This document shows positions 38,450 to 46,440 of a DNA stretch of 64,000 nt, piece after piece. Every line of letters starts with the position of its first letter. Position 1 is the first letter of the stretch. Made by a program: the position numbers and the translations under genes. The notes beneath the pieces were generated by a model that was not told the origin of the DNA, did no database searches, and saw nothing but the letters and a program-made list of their open reading frames with translations. The DNA is from Advenella kashmirensis WT001 (GTDB lineage Bacteria; Pseudomonadota; Gammaproteobacteria; Burkholderiales; Burkholderiaceae_B): assembly GCF_000219915.2 (NCBI RefSeq), contig NC_017964.1, positions 2,418,001-2,482,000 of the forward strand, read 5' to 3'.

Positions 38450-38476
38450 CGCCCCGAAAAGGACATTATCGGGGCG
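38450..38476. terminator. Hairpin CGCCCCGA / TCGGGGCG, likely terminator
   Basis: A perfect 8-bp stem with an 11-base loop just after the 121-residue gene. The adjoining run is AAAAA on its left side, so the classic T-tract is on the minus strand; on the plus strand it may still act as a pause or partial terminator. Confidence 0.6.
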
Positions 38477-38744
38477 GTGCTCTTGAGGGTCCTCGCAGGC
38501 ACGACTGAACATTAACAGGCCAAGTTTGAGCGGGTCAATTCAATAATATTTATGGATAACCCGGATGTGGAACGCCCCTGGATGAATTGGGCAGGGGCGT
38601 TGCAAGATCGTTACTCGAAATAACTTGCTTGCGAATGAAATTTTATAAAACTGAGCAGTAAACGACCAATACGGGAAAACCCTTGGTGCAGTCGGCAGCG
38701 GCAGGTAAAGAATCGTCCCGAAAGCGCACTAAGGGGACGATGTA

Positions 38745-38966
38745 ATGAGTATCTTCGCAAACGCCTCGCACAACCATTTGTGCCAGACTATCTTGATTCA
38801 CCTATATTTCCGGGAAGATTTTAATAATTGTTTTGCCCTGCGATCTGCGCATAATTTTCATTTGTCGTCAGATTGCGATTCCAATATTACGCCTACCTTA
38901 AATAATTGCAATGACTATATTCGCGATTGTGGTTTAGTACAAAAAAATATTCTAACCCCGGGTTAG
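38745..38966 (+). CDS. Doubtful small phage ORF
   Basis: 73 codons beginning MSIFANASHNHLCQTI with AAGGGG 8-9 bases before the ATG. It is AT-rich and cysteine- and asparagine-rich, with no recognised family. It is the only frame of note in the gap. It could be a real small phage gene or chance. Confidence 0.3.
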   Translation: MSIFANASHNHLCQTILIHLYFREDFNNCFALRSAHNFHLSSDCDSNITPTLNNCNDYIRDCGLVQKNILTPG

Positions 38967-39267
38967 TCTGGATTTTGACTCCCACGAAATGAAAACGCCC
39001 CGACCGAAGCCAGGCGACGCAATGGATTCACCTATCCCGTATTTTTGCACTTCTCTTATATCATTGCGTATTGAAATATTACCCGTTTGTTACCGGATTG
39101 CTTATAAGGGGAAACACGCACGAACAACGTATTCATAAAAAAGCCCCGGCCATTACAGCCGAGGCGAAACGTACGTTGGATAGGTGAATATCATTCGTAC
39201 TTTTACAGTGTAGTGTCATATTGCTGACAGCAAAATGAAGTATTTAACCAGTTCACAAATCTTAACG

Positions 39268-39296
39268 ACCCCGGCCCTTGGCTGGGGTTTTCTTTT
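39268..39296 (+). terminator. Rho-independent terminator before the lysis cassette
   Basis: CCCCGGCC-CTT-GGCTGGGG followed by TTTTCTTTT on the plus strand, a textbook terminator. It ends 13 bases before the lysis gene start at 39310, which is unusual: either transcription from upstream is attenuated here or lysis gene expression needs antitermination. Confidence 0.8.
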
Positions 39297-39309
39297 GCAC
39301 GGAGCAAAG

Positions 39310-39785
39310 ATGAATTTACAACAGGTATCAGATCAACTGATCGACACGTCGATGCAACTATTGCCTGCCCGGATGGACAGCGCTCAGGCTCGAGTGATGC
39401 TCCTGGCCATCGGTTTGCAGGAAAGCCGTTTCACGCATACGCACCAGATCGGCGGGCCAGCCCACGGTTACTGGCAATTCGAATCGGGTGGAGGCACCAA
39501 GGCGTTATGACCCATCCGGCCAGCCGTGAGCACGCCAGAAGCGTTTGTAATGCCCTGAGCGTGCCATGGGAGCGCCCGGCTATCTTTGATGCGATCGAGA
39601 CCGACCAGGTGTTTGCCTGTGCCTTTGCTCGGCTACTGTTGTGGACTGACGCTCGCCGCCTTCCTGCGCTGGGTGACCAGTCAGGTGCTTGGGATTGTTA
39701 TGACTGGAACTGGCGGCCGGGACAACCCCATCCGGAGACCTGGCCGAAGTTCTACCAGCAAGCCCTGAAATTCGTTCAGGGGTAA
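39310..39785 (+). CDS. Phage lysis-cassette protein, probable peptidoglycan hydrolase, one frameshift
   Basis: Starts at 39310 (MNLQQVSDQLIDTSMQLLPA) with GGAG before it. The frame breaks in the GG at 39501-39502; adding one G gives GGTKGVMTHPASREHARSVC and continues to 39785, about 158 residues. Glu in LQESRFTHTHQ followed by GPAHGYWQFESGGG resembles the catalytic region of lysozyme-like lytic transglycosylases. It is followed without gap by membrane and spanin genes, the normal lysis order, so endolysin is the best call. Confidence 0.72.
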
Positions 39786-40124
39786 ATGATGCCCGAAATG
39801 AATCCATGGCAAATGGTGTTGTCCGGGATTGTCACTTTGCTGGGCGCTGGCGGAGTGTATGCGTTGGCAAAGCCCGTGCTCCCCGCGCTGAAGTCTGCTT
39901 GGGAATCGGCAACCGCCAACAACCGCGCCGAAAAAGACATGATCGAACGCCAACAAGGTGAGATCGCGCGACTGCAAGCTGAAAACGACGGGTATCGAGC
40001 GCGCGAAGCAGGATACATCAAGATGGCGGGAAAAATGGAACTCATCGAATACCAGCTAAAACAGGCGAACGAACGCATAGCAGAGCTAACCGCTGAAATC
40101 AAACTGCTCAAGGGGGCAAAATGA
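39786..40124 (+). CDS. Holin-like membrane and coiled-coil phage protein
   Basis: A 112-residue protein with one N-terminal membrane segment (MVLSGIVTLLGAGGVYALA) and a long coiled-coil tail (EIARLQAENDGYRAREAGYI, then ERIAELTAEIKLLKGAK). It begins at or a few codons after the stop of the endolysin-like gene (ATG 39786, 39789 or 39798) and overlaps the next start. Size, position and one membrane segment suggest a holin or a holin-associated protein. Confidence 0.65.
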   Translation: MMPEMNPWQMVLSGIVTLLGAGGVYALAKPVLPALKSAWESATANNRAEKDMIERQQGEIARLQAENDGYRAREAGYIKMAGKMELIEYQLKQANERIAELTAEIKLLKGAK

Positions 40125-40657
40125 CAAAGTACATTTATTCATTTATTGATCGGTTCAAAGTCGGTTTGGCCTTCGCTGCCCTTGTTTTGTGTGGGGCGCT
40201 CGTCGCTGGCGGTGCTGTTTCGTTCTATTTCCAGATTCTACTTAACAACGCCAACAGTTCAGCAAATGATCGAGTGAATGGAATTGTCAATAAATACGAG
40301 GGCTATCTGGTCACCCAGGAGAAAAAATACGAAAAACAGCTACAGGACAAGCAGAAAGAACTAGACACGAGCCGGGCCCAGGTTACGCGTTTGACAGACA
40401 CAATTGAGAAACGCCTACCTCTGATCGTGGCCCAACAGGACCAGAACACCGATCAGCTCGGACAATTGGCTGTTGCAGTGGATAGTGTAGCTACCAAGAC
40501 AAAGCATGCGGCCACTACTGCCAGCAAAGCTGCGACACAGGCTGGCCAAGCCGTACGCAAATCGCGCGAGCCGATCAGTGCAATACGCATGGTGCCATCA
40601 AAGCCAGCCAAGCTCCGCTGCCGTGGCAAGGATATTTACGGGGACCCATGCCCATGA
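40121..40657 (+). CDS. Phage membrane-anchored coiled-coil protein
   Basis: A 178-residue protein with one N-terminal hydrophobic segment (VGLAFAALVLCGALVAGGAV), a coiled coil (YEKQLQDKQKELDTSRAQV) and a low-complexity Ala/Thr-rich part (HAATTASKAATQAGQAVRKS). Its start overlaps the upstream stop (ATGA) and its end overlaps the start of the Rz-like gene, so it is part of the lysis operon. It may be an additional holin or antiholin; I cannot say which. Confidence 0.6.
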   Translation: MTKYIYSFIDRFKVGLAFAALVLCGALVAGGAVSFYFQILLNNANSSANDRVNGIVNKYEGYLVTQEKKYEKQLQDKQKELDTSRAQVTRLTDTIEKRLPLIVAQQDQNTDQLGQLAVAVDSVATKTKHAATTASKAATQAGQAVRKSREPISAIRMVPSKPAKLRCRGKDIYGDPCP

Positions 40658-41136
40658 CTGCCATCCTTTCATTTATCAATGGCATCCGGGGTTATCTGAT
40701 CCTGGCGCTCGTCGCGGTATCTGCGGGGCTGCTCTATGGCTGGAGCGAGTACCGGCAGGGATACCGGGATCATGAGACGTTTGCCAAACTTCAGACTGCC
40801 ATACTGAATGAGGCCGCAAGACAGAAAGAGCAGGCATTGCAGGCGCAGGTCAATGATCTGGACACCAAACACTATCAGGAATATCAAAATGCTCAGAAAA
40901 CTATTGCTCAGCTGCGCACTGACGTTGCTGATGGCAAGCGCCGGTTGTCAATCCGTGTCAAGCAGCCCATATGTGCCTCCAAAGACGCCGAAGCCTCCCG
41001 CCTGGACAATGGAACGGCACGAGCCGACATTGACGGACAGGATGCTCAAGATCTTATCGGAATAGTTATTGAGGGAGACCAGGCGATCCTGCAGCTCAAT
41101 GCGCTGCAGGACTGGGCGGAATTAATAGCAAAATGA
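40648..41136 (+). CDS. Rz: Rz-like inner-membrane spanin
   Basis: A 162-residue i-spanin: one N-terminal membrane anchor (GYLILALVAVSAGLLYGWSE) followed by a long charged coiled coil (NEAARQKEQALQAQVNDLD, NAQKTIAQLRTDVADGKRRL). Such proteins reach across the periplasm and join an outer-membrane o-spanin to fuse the membranes at lysis. The nested +1-frame lipoprotein gene at 40889-41065 is the matching Rz1, which makes the call strong. It lies at the end of the lysis cassette. Confidence 0.87.
   Translation: MPMTAILSFINGIRGYLILALVAVSAGLLYGWSEYRQGYRDHETFAKLQTAILNEAARQKEQALQAQVNDLDTKHYQEYQNAQKTIAQLRTDVADGKRRLSIRVKQPICASKDAEASRLDNGTARADIDGQDAQDLIGIVIEGDQAILQLNALQDWAELIAK
40889..41065 (+). CDS. 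Rz1: Rz1-like outer-membrane spanin, nested in Rz
   Basis: A 58-residue lipoprotein encoded entirely within the Rz gene in another frame. The signal MLRKLLLSCALTLLMASAGC ends in a lipobox (ASAGC), and the short mature part is proline-rich (SSSPYVPPKTPKPPAW), as in lambda Rz1. A second partial copy of this gene lies at 46270-46413, with the Rz1 frame kept better than the Rz frame. Confidence 0.85.
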   Translation: MLRKLLLSCALTLLMASAGCQSVSSSPYVPPKTPKPPAWTMERHEPTLTDRMLKILSE

Positions 41137-41374
41137 AAACAACACAAATATGAAGCAGGTCTGTTCCATTATGCTAATAATCGCATTCGAAGCTAGTATG
41201 CAGGCAAACTGGTGTGGAAGACCGAAAAAAAACCAACGTAGGCCAATCTCAAAAATACCCGCTCACCAGTTCCCGCCAATCGTGAAACGTGCATAACGTT
41301 ATGAATTGTTTACAAATTAAGGGAAATGTAATCTAATCATAGTTCATTCTTCGGCTCTTAAATAGGAGAGAACT

Positions 41375-42628
41375 ATGTCAATAAGCATCGATTTGAATGC
41401 AGACCCCGAGGTCGTGGCTTTAAATAGAGATGAGCATGTTCCGGTAGAAGATGGTCTGCCGTTCGATGTGTTAGCCAACTCCAAAGCTGCTAATTCCGAG
41501 CTGACACTAACAACTTATGATAACTATCCGTACTTTGTCAATCTGACATTAAACAATGAAGTGTCTGGCGCAAGTACTACCACGCTGAACTTAGAAAACG
41601 ATATTAGCGTTGATGGCGCACGTTTCCTGTCACAGGATGAGGCATCATCGCAAATCTATAACATAAATTTAAAGAACGAGAGCAAACTGAATATTTATGA
41701 CACTGAACTTTATGCACATGACAATTTGCAAATTAATTTGAGCTTAGAAGACGGTGCTAGCTTTGGGTATGGCGTTTCAAACTATTCGGCTGATATTTCT
41801 AATCTAGATAACATCCCGACAATAACGTCTATGTCGGCCAACAGCTTCATTCAAGTATTTGATAGTTCATATAACAACGAATTTTTTATTGGTAAATATG
41901 ATCCGGTAAACAGAGAGCTGCAATTCGTAACTGATGGCCAGGACAATGTCGTAGCGCGGTTTAAAGTTGGTGCGGACATTGATCCCGCTAAGCTTCAAAT
42001 CGACGGAGATCGGGTTAGCTATGCCTGCTATTTGAAAGGTACGCGCATCGCCACACCTGAAGGCGAAACAAAAGTAGAAGACCTGAAAGCAGGTGACAAG
42101 GTTCTAACAGCATCAGGCGGCATCGCCAAGGTCAAATGGCTTGGCTACCGGACCCTCTATAAGAACCGCATCCCAAAAAAAGACGCCAAGCGTGCGTTTC
42201 CGATCTTGTTCAAGAAGGGCTGCATTGCGGACAACTTGCCGCACCGCGACCTGATTTTGTCCCCTGGCCATCACGTCAGCTTTGGCGGCAATTTAGTCTC
42301 CGCTATGAATCTGGTCAATGGCAAATCAATCGTGCAACTTTTTGATATGTCTTCTTTCCAGTACTTCCATGTAGAGCTTGAGCAGTTCGATATCCTGCTG
42401 GCCGAAGGTATTCCGGCAGAATCGTACGTGGATACTGGCAACCGAAATATGTTCCAGAATGCACACGAAGTAGCAATGAATCCTGACTTTGGGCCGGCTG
42501 AAGGCAGGCCGAATATCCCGGGTATTACGGTGGTACGCAAAGGTCCCATACTTGAAGCTGTCCGCGCCAAGCTGCTTGAACGCGCCAATTGGATGCAGGC
42601 GCCAGAAGCCCGAGAACGTGTTGGGTAG
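41375..42628 (+). CDS. Hint-domain protein A (hedgehog/intein family)
   Basis: A 417-residue two-part protein. Residues 1-215 are a beta-rich, Asn/Ser-rich passenger (LTLTTYDNYPYFVNLTLNNE, NLENDISVDG). From Cys218 (YACYLKGTRIATPEGETKVE) to ~360 is a Hint_2-type domain: GDKVLTASGG, HRDLILSPGHHV, then SAMNLVNGKSIVQ and YFHVELEQFDILLAEG. No C-terminal Asn-Cys splice junction is seen, so peptide cleavage or ester transfer at Cys218, not splicing, is expected. There is no signal peptide. GGAGAGAACT precedes the ATG. Protein B (42857) has a similar Hint half but another passenger. Confidence 0.85.
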   Translation: MSISIDLNADPEVVALNRDEHVPVEDGLPFDVLANSKAANSELTLTTYDNYPYFVNLTLNNEVSGASTTTLNLENDISVDGARFLSQDEASSQIYNINLKNESKLNIYDTELYAHDNLQINLSLEDGASFGYGVSNYSADISNLDNIPTITSMSANSFIQVFDSSYNNEFFIGKYDPVNRELQFVTDGQDNVVARFKVGADIDPAKLQIDGDRVSYACYLKGTRIATPEGETKVEDLKAGDKVLTASGGIAKVKWLGYRTLYKNRIPKKDAKRAFPILFKKGCIADNLPHRDLILSPGHHVSFGGNLVSAMNLVNGKSIVQLFDMSSFQYFHVELEQFDILLAEGIPAESYVDTGNRNMFQNAHEVAMNPDFGPAEGRPNIPGITVVRKGPILEAVRAKLLERANWMQAPEARERVG

Positions 42629-42856
42629 TGGATATTTTTCAGCGCCAGAGCCTCAGACCGATGCTGCATATGATTCGATCTCTCTGGCCCTAATAGTTTT
42701 ATCTTATAAGTGCGTGCATCTGTCAAAAACATCTTGATCTATAGTGGAATTTGTATTAAAAACCATTCTACAAAAACATATTAAATTATTACAAAGTGAG
42801 GGTGAATCTGATGGCTCACCTACCATAGAAAAATCAATTAACAAGATAGGTGACAC
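42629..42856. other. Spacer after Hint gene A with a truncated duplicated fragment
   Basis: The first ~70 bases encode, in another frame across the Hint A stop, LGSGYFSAPEPQTDAAYDS, a counterpart of the longer fragment after Hint gene B. The rest is AT-rich and contains the promoter and ribosome site (AGATAGGTGACAC) of Hint gene B. Confidence 0.6.
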
Positions 42857-44170
42857 ATGTCTATAGTAGATATAGAAGTCGGACCAGAAGTAGTGGTTCC
42901 GATAGATCAACAAGCGTACGAAGGTGACACTGTTCTAAATATTGTTACCGCTCAAACTCACCCGGCAGTAACAGGGGGATCTATTGAAGTCTCGAATGTT
43001 ACTTCTAAAACGGACGCATTAGAGATGCAGTTTACCCATCCCATTAATACTGAGCCTGATATGCACCCATATCTCGGCATGGAATTAAATAGTGGCACAC
43101 ATGTAAAGTTAATAGCTTCACAAAATCCTGTGAATCTATTTGAACAATACAACATTACGGTGAACGAAGGTTCAACTCTAGAACTTACGCCCGAGTTTGT
43201 TTCCCAAAATATTAACAATAAAGAAATTCCAATTAACCCGAATCGATATGAAGACTATCGTCTCACTGGACTGCTGGTGATTAAGGGCGCTGGAGATGTT
43301 ATTGTAGATACTACAGGTCTTAATGCCGAAGATTTAAAAGGAGGAAGAATAGAATATACCCCAATTGATGGAGGGGAAATAACATTCGTGGGCGCAACAA
43401 CTAGCGAATATGGTACGGAAGTAGATCCCCTATATGCCAATACTTGGTATAGTAACTTGGTTTTCAAAAATGATGCAGGAGAGATTGTTGGTAGAGTACG
43501 TACTTATATAGATAGAGATAACTTTTCTCATTTTCAATTCGGAGCGGGCACTGTATCCTACTACGCATGTTATTTAAAGGGTACGCACATTGCCACCCCT
43601 GATGGTGAAACCAAGGTCGAGGACTTAAAAGCAGGCGATAAAGTTCTTACTGCTAGCGGTGGCACTGTCAACGTCAAATGGCTAGGTTACCGCACACTGT
43701 TCAAAAAGCGCATTCCGGAAAAAGATGCTAAACGAGCTTTCCCAATCCTATTTAAGAAAGGATGTGTCGCCGACAACGTGCCTCATCGTGACCTGTTCAT
43801 GTCTCCGGGTCACCATGTCAGCTTTGATGGCAATCTGGTTTCGGCCATGAATCTAGTCAATGGAAAATCCATCGTACAGTTATTCGACCTTCCGTCATTT
43901 CAGTATTTCCATGTGGAGCTTGAGCAGTTCGATATTCTTCTGGCCGAAGGGGTGCCGGCAGAATCGTATGTCGATACCGGCAATCGCAACATGTTCCAGA
44001 ACGCACATGAGGTAGCCATGAATCCGGATTTCGGACCCGCCGAAGGTCGTCCTGACATTCCAGGCATTACAGTCGTTAAAAAGGGGCCAGTACTAGAAGC
44101 TATCCGCGCCAAGCTGCTTGAGCGCGCCAATTGGATGCAGGCTCCACAACCCCAGAAGCGAGTTGGGTAG
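42857..44170 (+). CDS. Hint-domain protein B (hedgehog/intein family)
   Basis: A 437-residue paralogue of protein A. The Hint half (Cys238 in YACYLKGTHIATPDGETKVE to ~380, with HRDLFMSPGHHV and YFHVELEQFDILLAEG) is nearly the same as in A, and the C-terminal ~60 residues (FGPAEGRPDIPGITVV ... LLERANWMQAP) also match. The first ~235 residues differ except for a short N-terminal motif, MSI-x-I-E/L-x-x-PEVV. The passenger DNA is clearly more AT-rich than the Hint part. Cleavage at Cys238 would release the passenger. Function unknown. Confidence 0.85.
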   Translation: MSIVDIEVGPEVVVPIDQQAYEGDTVLNIVTAQTHPAVTGGSIEVSNVTSKTDALEMQFTHPINTEPDMHPYLGMELNSGTHVKLIASQNPVNLFEQYNITVNEGSTLELTPEFVSQNINNKEIPINPNRYEDYRLTGLLVIKGAGDVIVDTTGLNAEDLKGGRIEYTPIDGGEITFVGATTSEYGTEVDPLYANTWYSNLVFKNDAGEIVGRVRTYIDRDNFSHFQFGAGTVSYYACYLKGTHIATPDGETKVEDLKAGDKVLTASGGTVNVKWLGYRTLFKKRIPEKDAKRAFPILFKKGCVADNVPHRDLFMSPGHHVSFDGNLVSAMNLVNGKSIVQLFDLPSFQYFHVELEQFDILLAEGVPAESYVDTGNRNMFQNAHEVAMNPDFGPAEGRPDIPGITVVKKGPVLEAIRAKLLERANWMQAPQPQKRVG

Positions 44171-44561
44171 TAATTACTTTTCCACTGCGCCAAAGCCGCC
44201 GAGCGATGCCGCTTATGATTCGGTGGCTATGGCGCTGGGGGATGCAATCACCCGATTCTATGAGTGCAAAGTGAAGCACGACTTTGTGGTCAAGCAGTGG
44301 TGATCAAAAAATGACCATAGTTAGCCAAATTTCGCAGACTGTCGATTTTGACAAACTCTTCCAGAGCTCAATCGATTTGTGCAAAACGAAACTTTTTTAA
44401 GGAAAATTCCCGTTTTACGAAACTCGCACTGGGTCTGTCGTTTTGGGAAGTTTCGCATACCGCCTTCGGGTGGTGAGTAACCCAAAGCTTTGATATTTAA
44501 TAATTGCCGAGTGGGGTGGGCAACTATCCGGTTTTCCCGGACAATTGCTCGTCAATCTAGA
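44171..44561. other. Gap between convergent Hint genes B and C with a gene fragment
   Basis: The first ~130 bases keep an open frame, across the Hint B stop, reading YFSTAPKPPSDAAYDSVAMA then LGDAITRFYECKVKHDFVV and a stop at 44301-44303. It looks like the 3' end of another phage gene, fused to the end of the Hint gene. The remainder (44304-44561) contains inverted T/A-rich sequence and no supported gene. Confidence 0.5.
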
Positions 44562-45506
44562 TTACGCAGCTTTTTCCTCGGCGATCAAGGAATTCGCACG
44601 CAGCAACATACGGATCTTTATTGCGTTGATTTCGTTTCGATCCCTAAGAACTGCAAATCCAGGACGCTCAGCCATTTTTCGTTGAGTCTCCTCGGGACGT
44701 AAAGAAGTTATTTCGACATTCTCAAAGAAACTGCGGTTTCCCCCATCTGCCCAAGATTCAGAAAAAACGCCATGCGTGCGAATAACGTCAAATTGATCTA
44801 GTTCAACATGAAAGTACTCGACGTGTTTCACATTAAGGTCTTGGACAATAGTTTGACCATTGATGAGGTTATTTGCCCGCACTAACACACCGTCAATAAA
44901 AATATGGTGCCAAGGGGAAACTATCAGGTCAGCGTGTGGTATACCTTCATCTAGAGCACCCCGCTTAATTCGAACGGGGGCCGATTGTTTGTGCATCGCC
45001 ACCGATGCTCTGAATGAGCTCAGCGTAAAGTTGCGCCAACCAACCCATTTCACACGTCCCAACCCTTTCGAACCAACAACCATGTCCCCCGCTTTCAGAT
45101 TCTCGATGGGTGTGTGCCCCTCAGCTGTTTCTATTAAAGTCCCTTTTGTGAAGCATACTGGCGGCACAATCGGAAGGCCTGGATAACCCGTCTCTTCAGT
45201 TTCCAAAGTGATCGGCCCTTTTATATCACGGGTATTTGAATAAAGGGCATACCCAAAACTTTGGTTGAGCACATATCCGTCTCCGAAGAACCCTTCGATT
45301 TTATATGACGCTGGCGGTCCACCTGGGTCATCGCCAACATACTCAATTTCGATAGTCTCACCGACTTTGAGCACGCCGTCGTTAACTGATTCTCTTGCAA
45401 TAAAAGGTTGCACTTCCCCACTCGCCGCAGGATCGACACTAAACGTTTTGAGTTCTGGATCTTGCGGAGTTAAAAAATACCAATATCCTGTGGTATAGGT
45501 CGCCAT
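44562..45506 (-). CDS. Hint-domain protein C (hedgehog/intein family), reverse strand
   Basis: A 314-residue Hint protein on the minus strand, convergent with protein B. A 115-residue N-terminal passenger (MATYTTGYWYFLTPQDPELK ... SFGYALYSNTRDIKG) ends in PPVCFTKGTLIETAEGHTPI, with Cys118 as the predicted nucleophile. The Hint block continues with LKAGDMVVGSKGLGRVKWVG, IPHADLIVSPWHHIFI, NLINGQTIVQ and YFHVELDQFDVIRTHG. The Hint half is clearly related to A and B but far more diverged. The C-terminal KIRMLLRANSL matches the RAKLLERANW of A and B. No signal peptide. Confidence 0.85.
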   Translation of the reverse strand: MATYTTGYWYFLTPQDPELKTFSVDPAASGEVQPFIARESVNDGVLKVGETIEIEYVGDDPGGPPASYKIEGFFGDGYVLNQSFGYALYSNTRDIKGPITLETEETGYPGLPIVPPVCFTKGTLIETAEGHTPIENLKAGDMVVGSKGLGRVKWVGWRNFTLSSFRASVAMHKQSAPVRIKRGALDEGIPHADLIVSPWHHIFIDGVLVRANNLINGQTIVQDLNVKHVEYFHVELDQFDVIRTHGVFSESWADGGNRSFFENVEITSLRPEETQRKMAERPGFAVLRDRNEINAIKIRMLLRANSLIAEEKAA

Positions 45507-45585
45507 AAAATTCCCAATTCATTTAGTTGTAAGAAAATATATTTAGTTACTTATACACGATAAATGTTATAAAAAGCAACATCCC

Positions 45586-46272
45586 TTACCTTTTCAGTTG
45601 CGCCGTCCAATCCTCGCCCTGATATCCCGAATTCCCCACCTTCTTCGTCACCTCATACCACTCAAACGCCGATTCTGGCCGGGCCACAGACAATAATTCC
45701 ATAGCCTGGTCGACCGTGGTAGCCGGATCCAGCCATTCTCGGGCGTGCTCGGCGGTCAAGATGATGGGCCGGCGGTCGTGCACATCCACCATGCCCTTCG
45801 CCGCTGCGTCAGTCACAATCGCAAAGCCGGTCGTCATTTCGGACTCTTTCCAGTTGAGATCGGGACGCCAGCCAGACACGGCGGCCATCCATAGCGGTTT
45901 CTGGCCATGCGGCCTGATGTACCAGGGCTGCTTATTGGGCTTTTCCCCGGTCCACTCGTACCAACCGTCCGCCGGAACGATCATGCGGCCATGCTTGAGC
46001 GGACCCGCCCACCAGTTATCGCCGGACAGGATCTTCTTGATCGTGGCATTCGGGCTGACAAATTTCCGTTCAGCCCAGTGTGGCAGGTATTGCCAGTGCC
46101 AGCGCGATATATCTGGCTCACCGGTTAGCGCGTGAATGACAAGCGGCTTACTGCCAGGCGGGACATTAACGTACATATCCTGCCCCCACACTTCAACTTC
46201 CCCGCCCAATTCCAACACCACTTGCCCGAATATGCCCACCAGCACAGTGGCGCCGTTGTCCATCCATGGCAA
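45586..46272 (-). CDS. HMCES/YedK-family (SOS response-associated peptidase) protein, N-terminus lost
   Basis: Homologue of YedK/HMCES, which crosslinks to abasic sites in single-stranded DNA through its Cys2. Visible are YVNVPPGSK, the core WWAGPLKHGRMIVPADGWYE, QPWYIRPHGQKPLWMAAV, GFAIVTDAAAKGMVDVHDRR and a PIIL...WL ending. The predicted 228-residue ORF begins MPWMDNGATVLVGIFGQ and does not start with MCGR, so the catalytic Cys is missing. Immediately beyond its 5' end lies an Rz1 remnant on the other strand (from ~46268), so the 5' end was probably cut by a recombination junction. Likely inactive unless an upstream codon was lost only by sequencing error. Confidence 0.78.
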   Translation of the reverse strand: MPWMDNGATVLVGIFGQVVLELGGEVEVWGQDMYVNVPPGSKPLVIHALTGEPDISRWHWQYLPHWAERKFVSPNATIKKILSGDNWWAGPLKHGRMIVPADGWYEWTGEKPNKQPWYIRPHGQKPLWMAAVSGWRPDLNWKESEMTTGFAIVTDAAAKGMVDVHDRRPIILTAEHAREWLDPATTVDQAMELLSVARPESAFEWYEVTKKVGNSGYQGEDWTAQLKR

Positions 46273-46413
46273 GCAGCCCGTTTATACCGCCAAAGACGCC
46301 AAAACCGCCAGCGTGGACAATTGAACGACACGAGCCGACATTGACGGACAGACCGCTCAAGAACTTATGGGATAGCAATTGGAGACGGCCAAGCGCACCA
46401 AATTTCACACCTT
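46268..46413 (+). pseudogene. Remnant of a second Rz/Rz1 spanin pair
   Basis: This segment matches the 3' part of the Rz/Rz1 overlap at 40957-41075. In the Rz1 frame it is open: SSPFIPPKTPKPPAWTIERH then EPTLTDRPLKNLWDSN and onward to a stop at 46411. In the Rz frame it reads KQPVYTAKDAKTASVDN and then an internal stop before TTRADIDGQTAQELMG. The lipobox and 5' part are missing. It is a leftover of another lysis cassette, and adjoins the truncated HMCES-like gene. Confidence 0.75.
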
Positions 46414-46440
46414 CATGAAGACTTCAAATTCACATCAAAC

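Larger units (their letters stand above)
38441..39309. other. Phage non-coding region with several GC-rich hairpins
   Basis: An ~870-base AT-rich stretch between tail and lysis genes. It holds four GC-rich hairpin-type elements: 38450-38476, near 38996-39015 (CGCCCCGACC part only), 39145-39170 (GCCCCGGC...GCCGAGGC) and 39268-39296. A 73-codon ORF (38745-38966) might be expressed. The layout looks like the region between late operons of a phage. Confidence 0.5.

Noticed and set aside
38745..38966. 73-codon ORF as a firm gene
   Set aside because: Listed only at low confidence: AT-rich, no homologue recognised, and only a fair ribosome site.
41375..44170. Inteins in Hint proteins A and B
   Set aside because: No C-terminal Asn-Cys/Ser junction or second extein is visible after the Hint domain, so splicing is unlikely.
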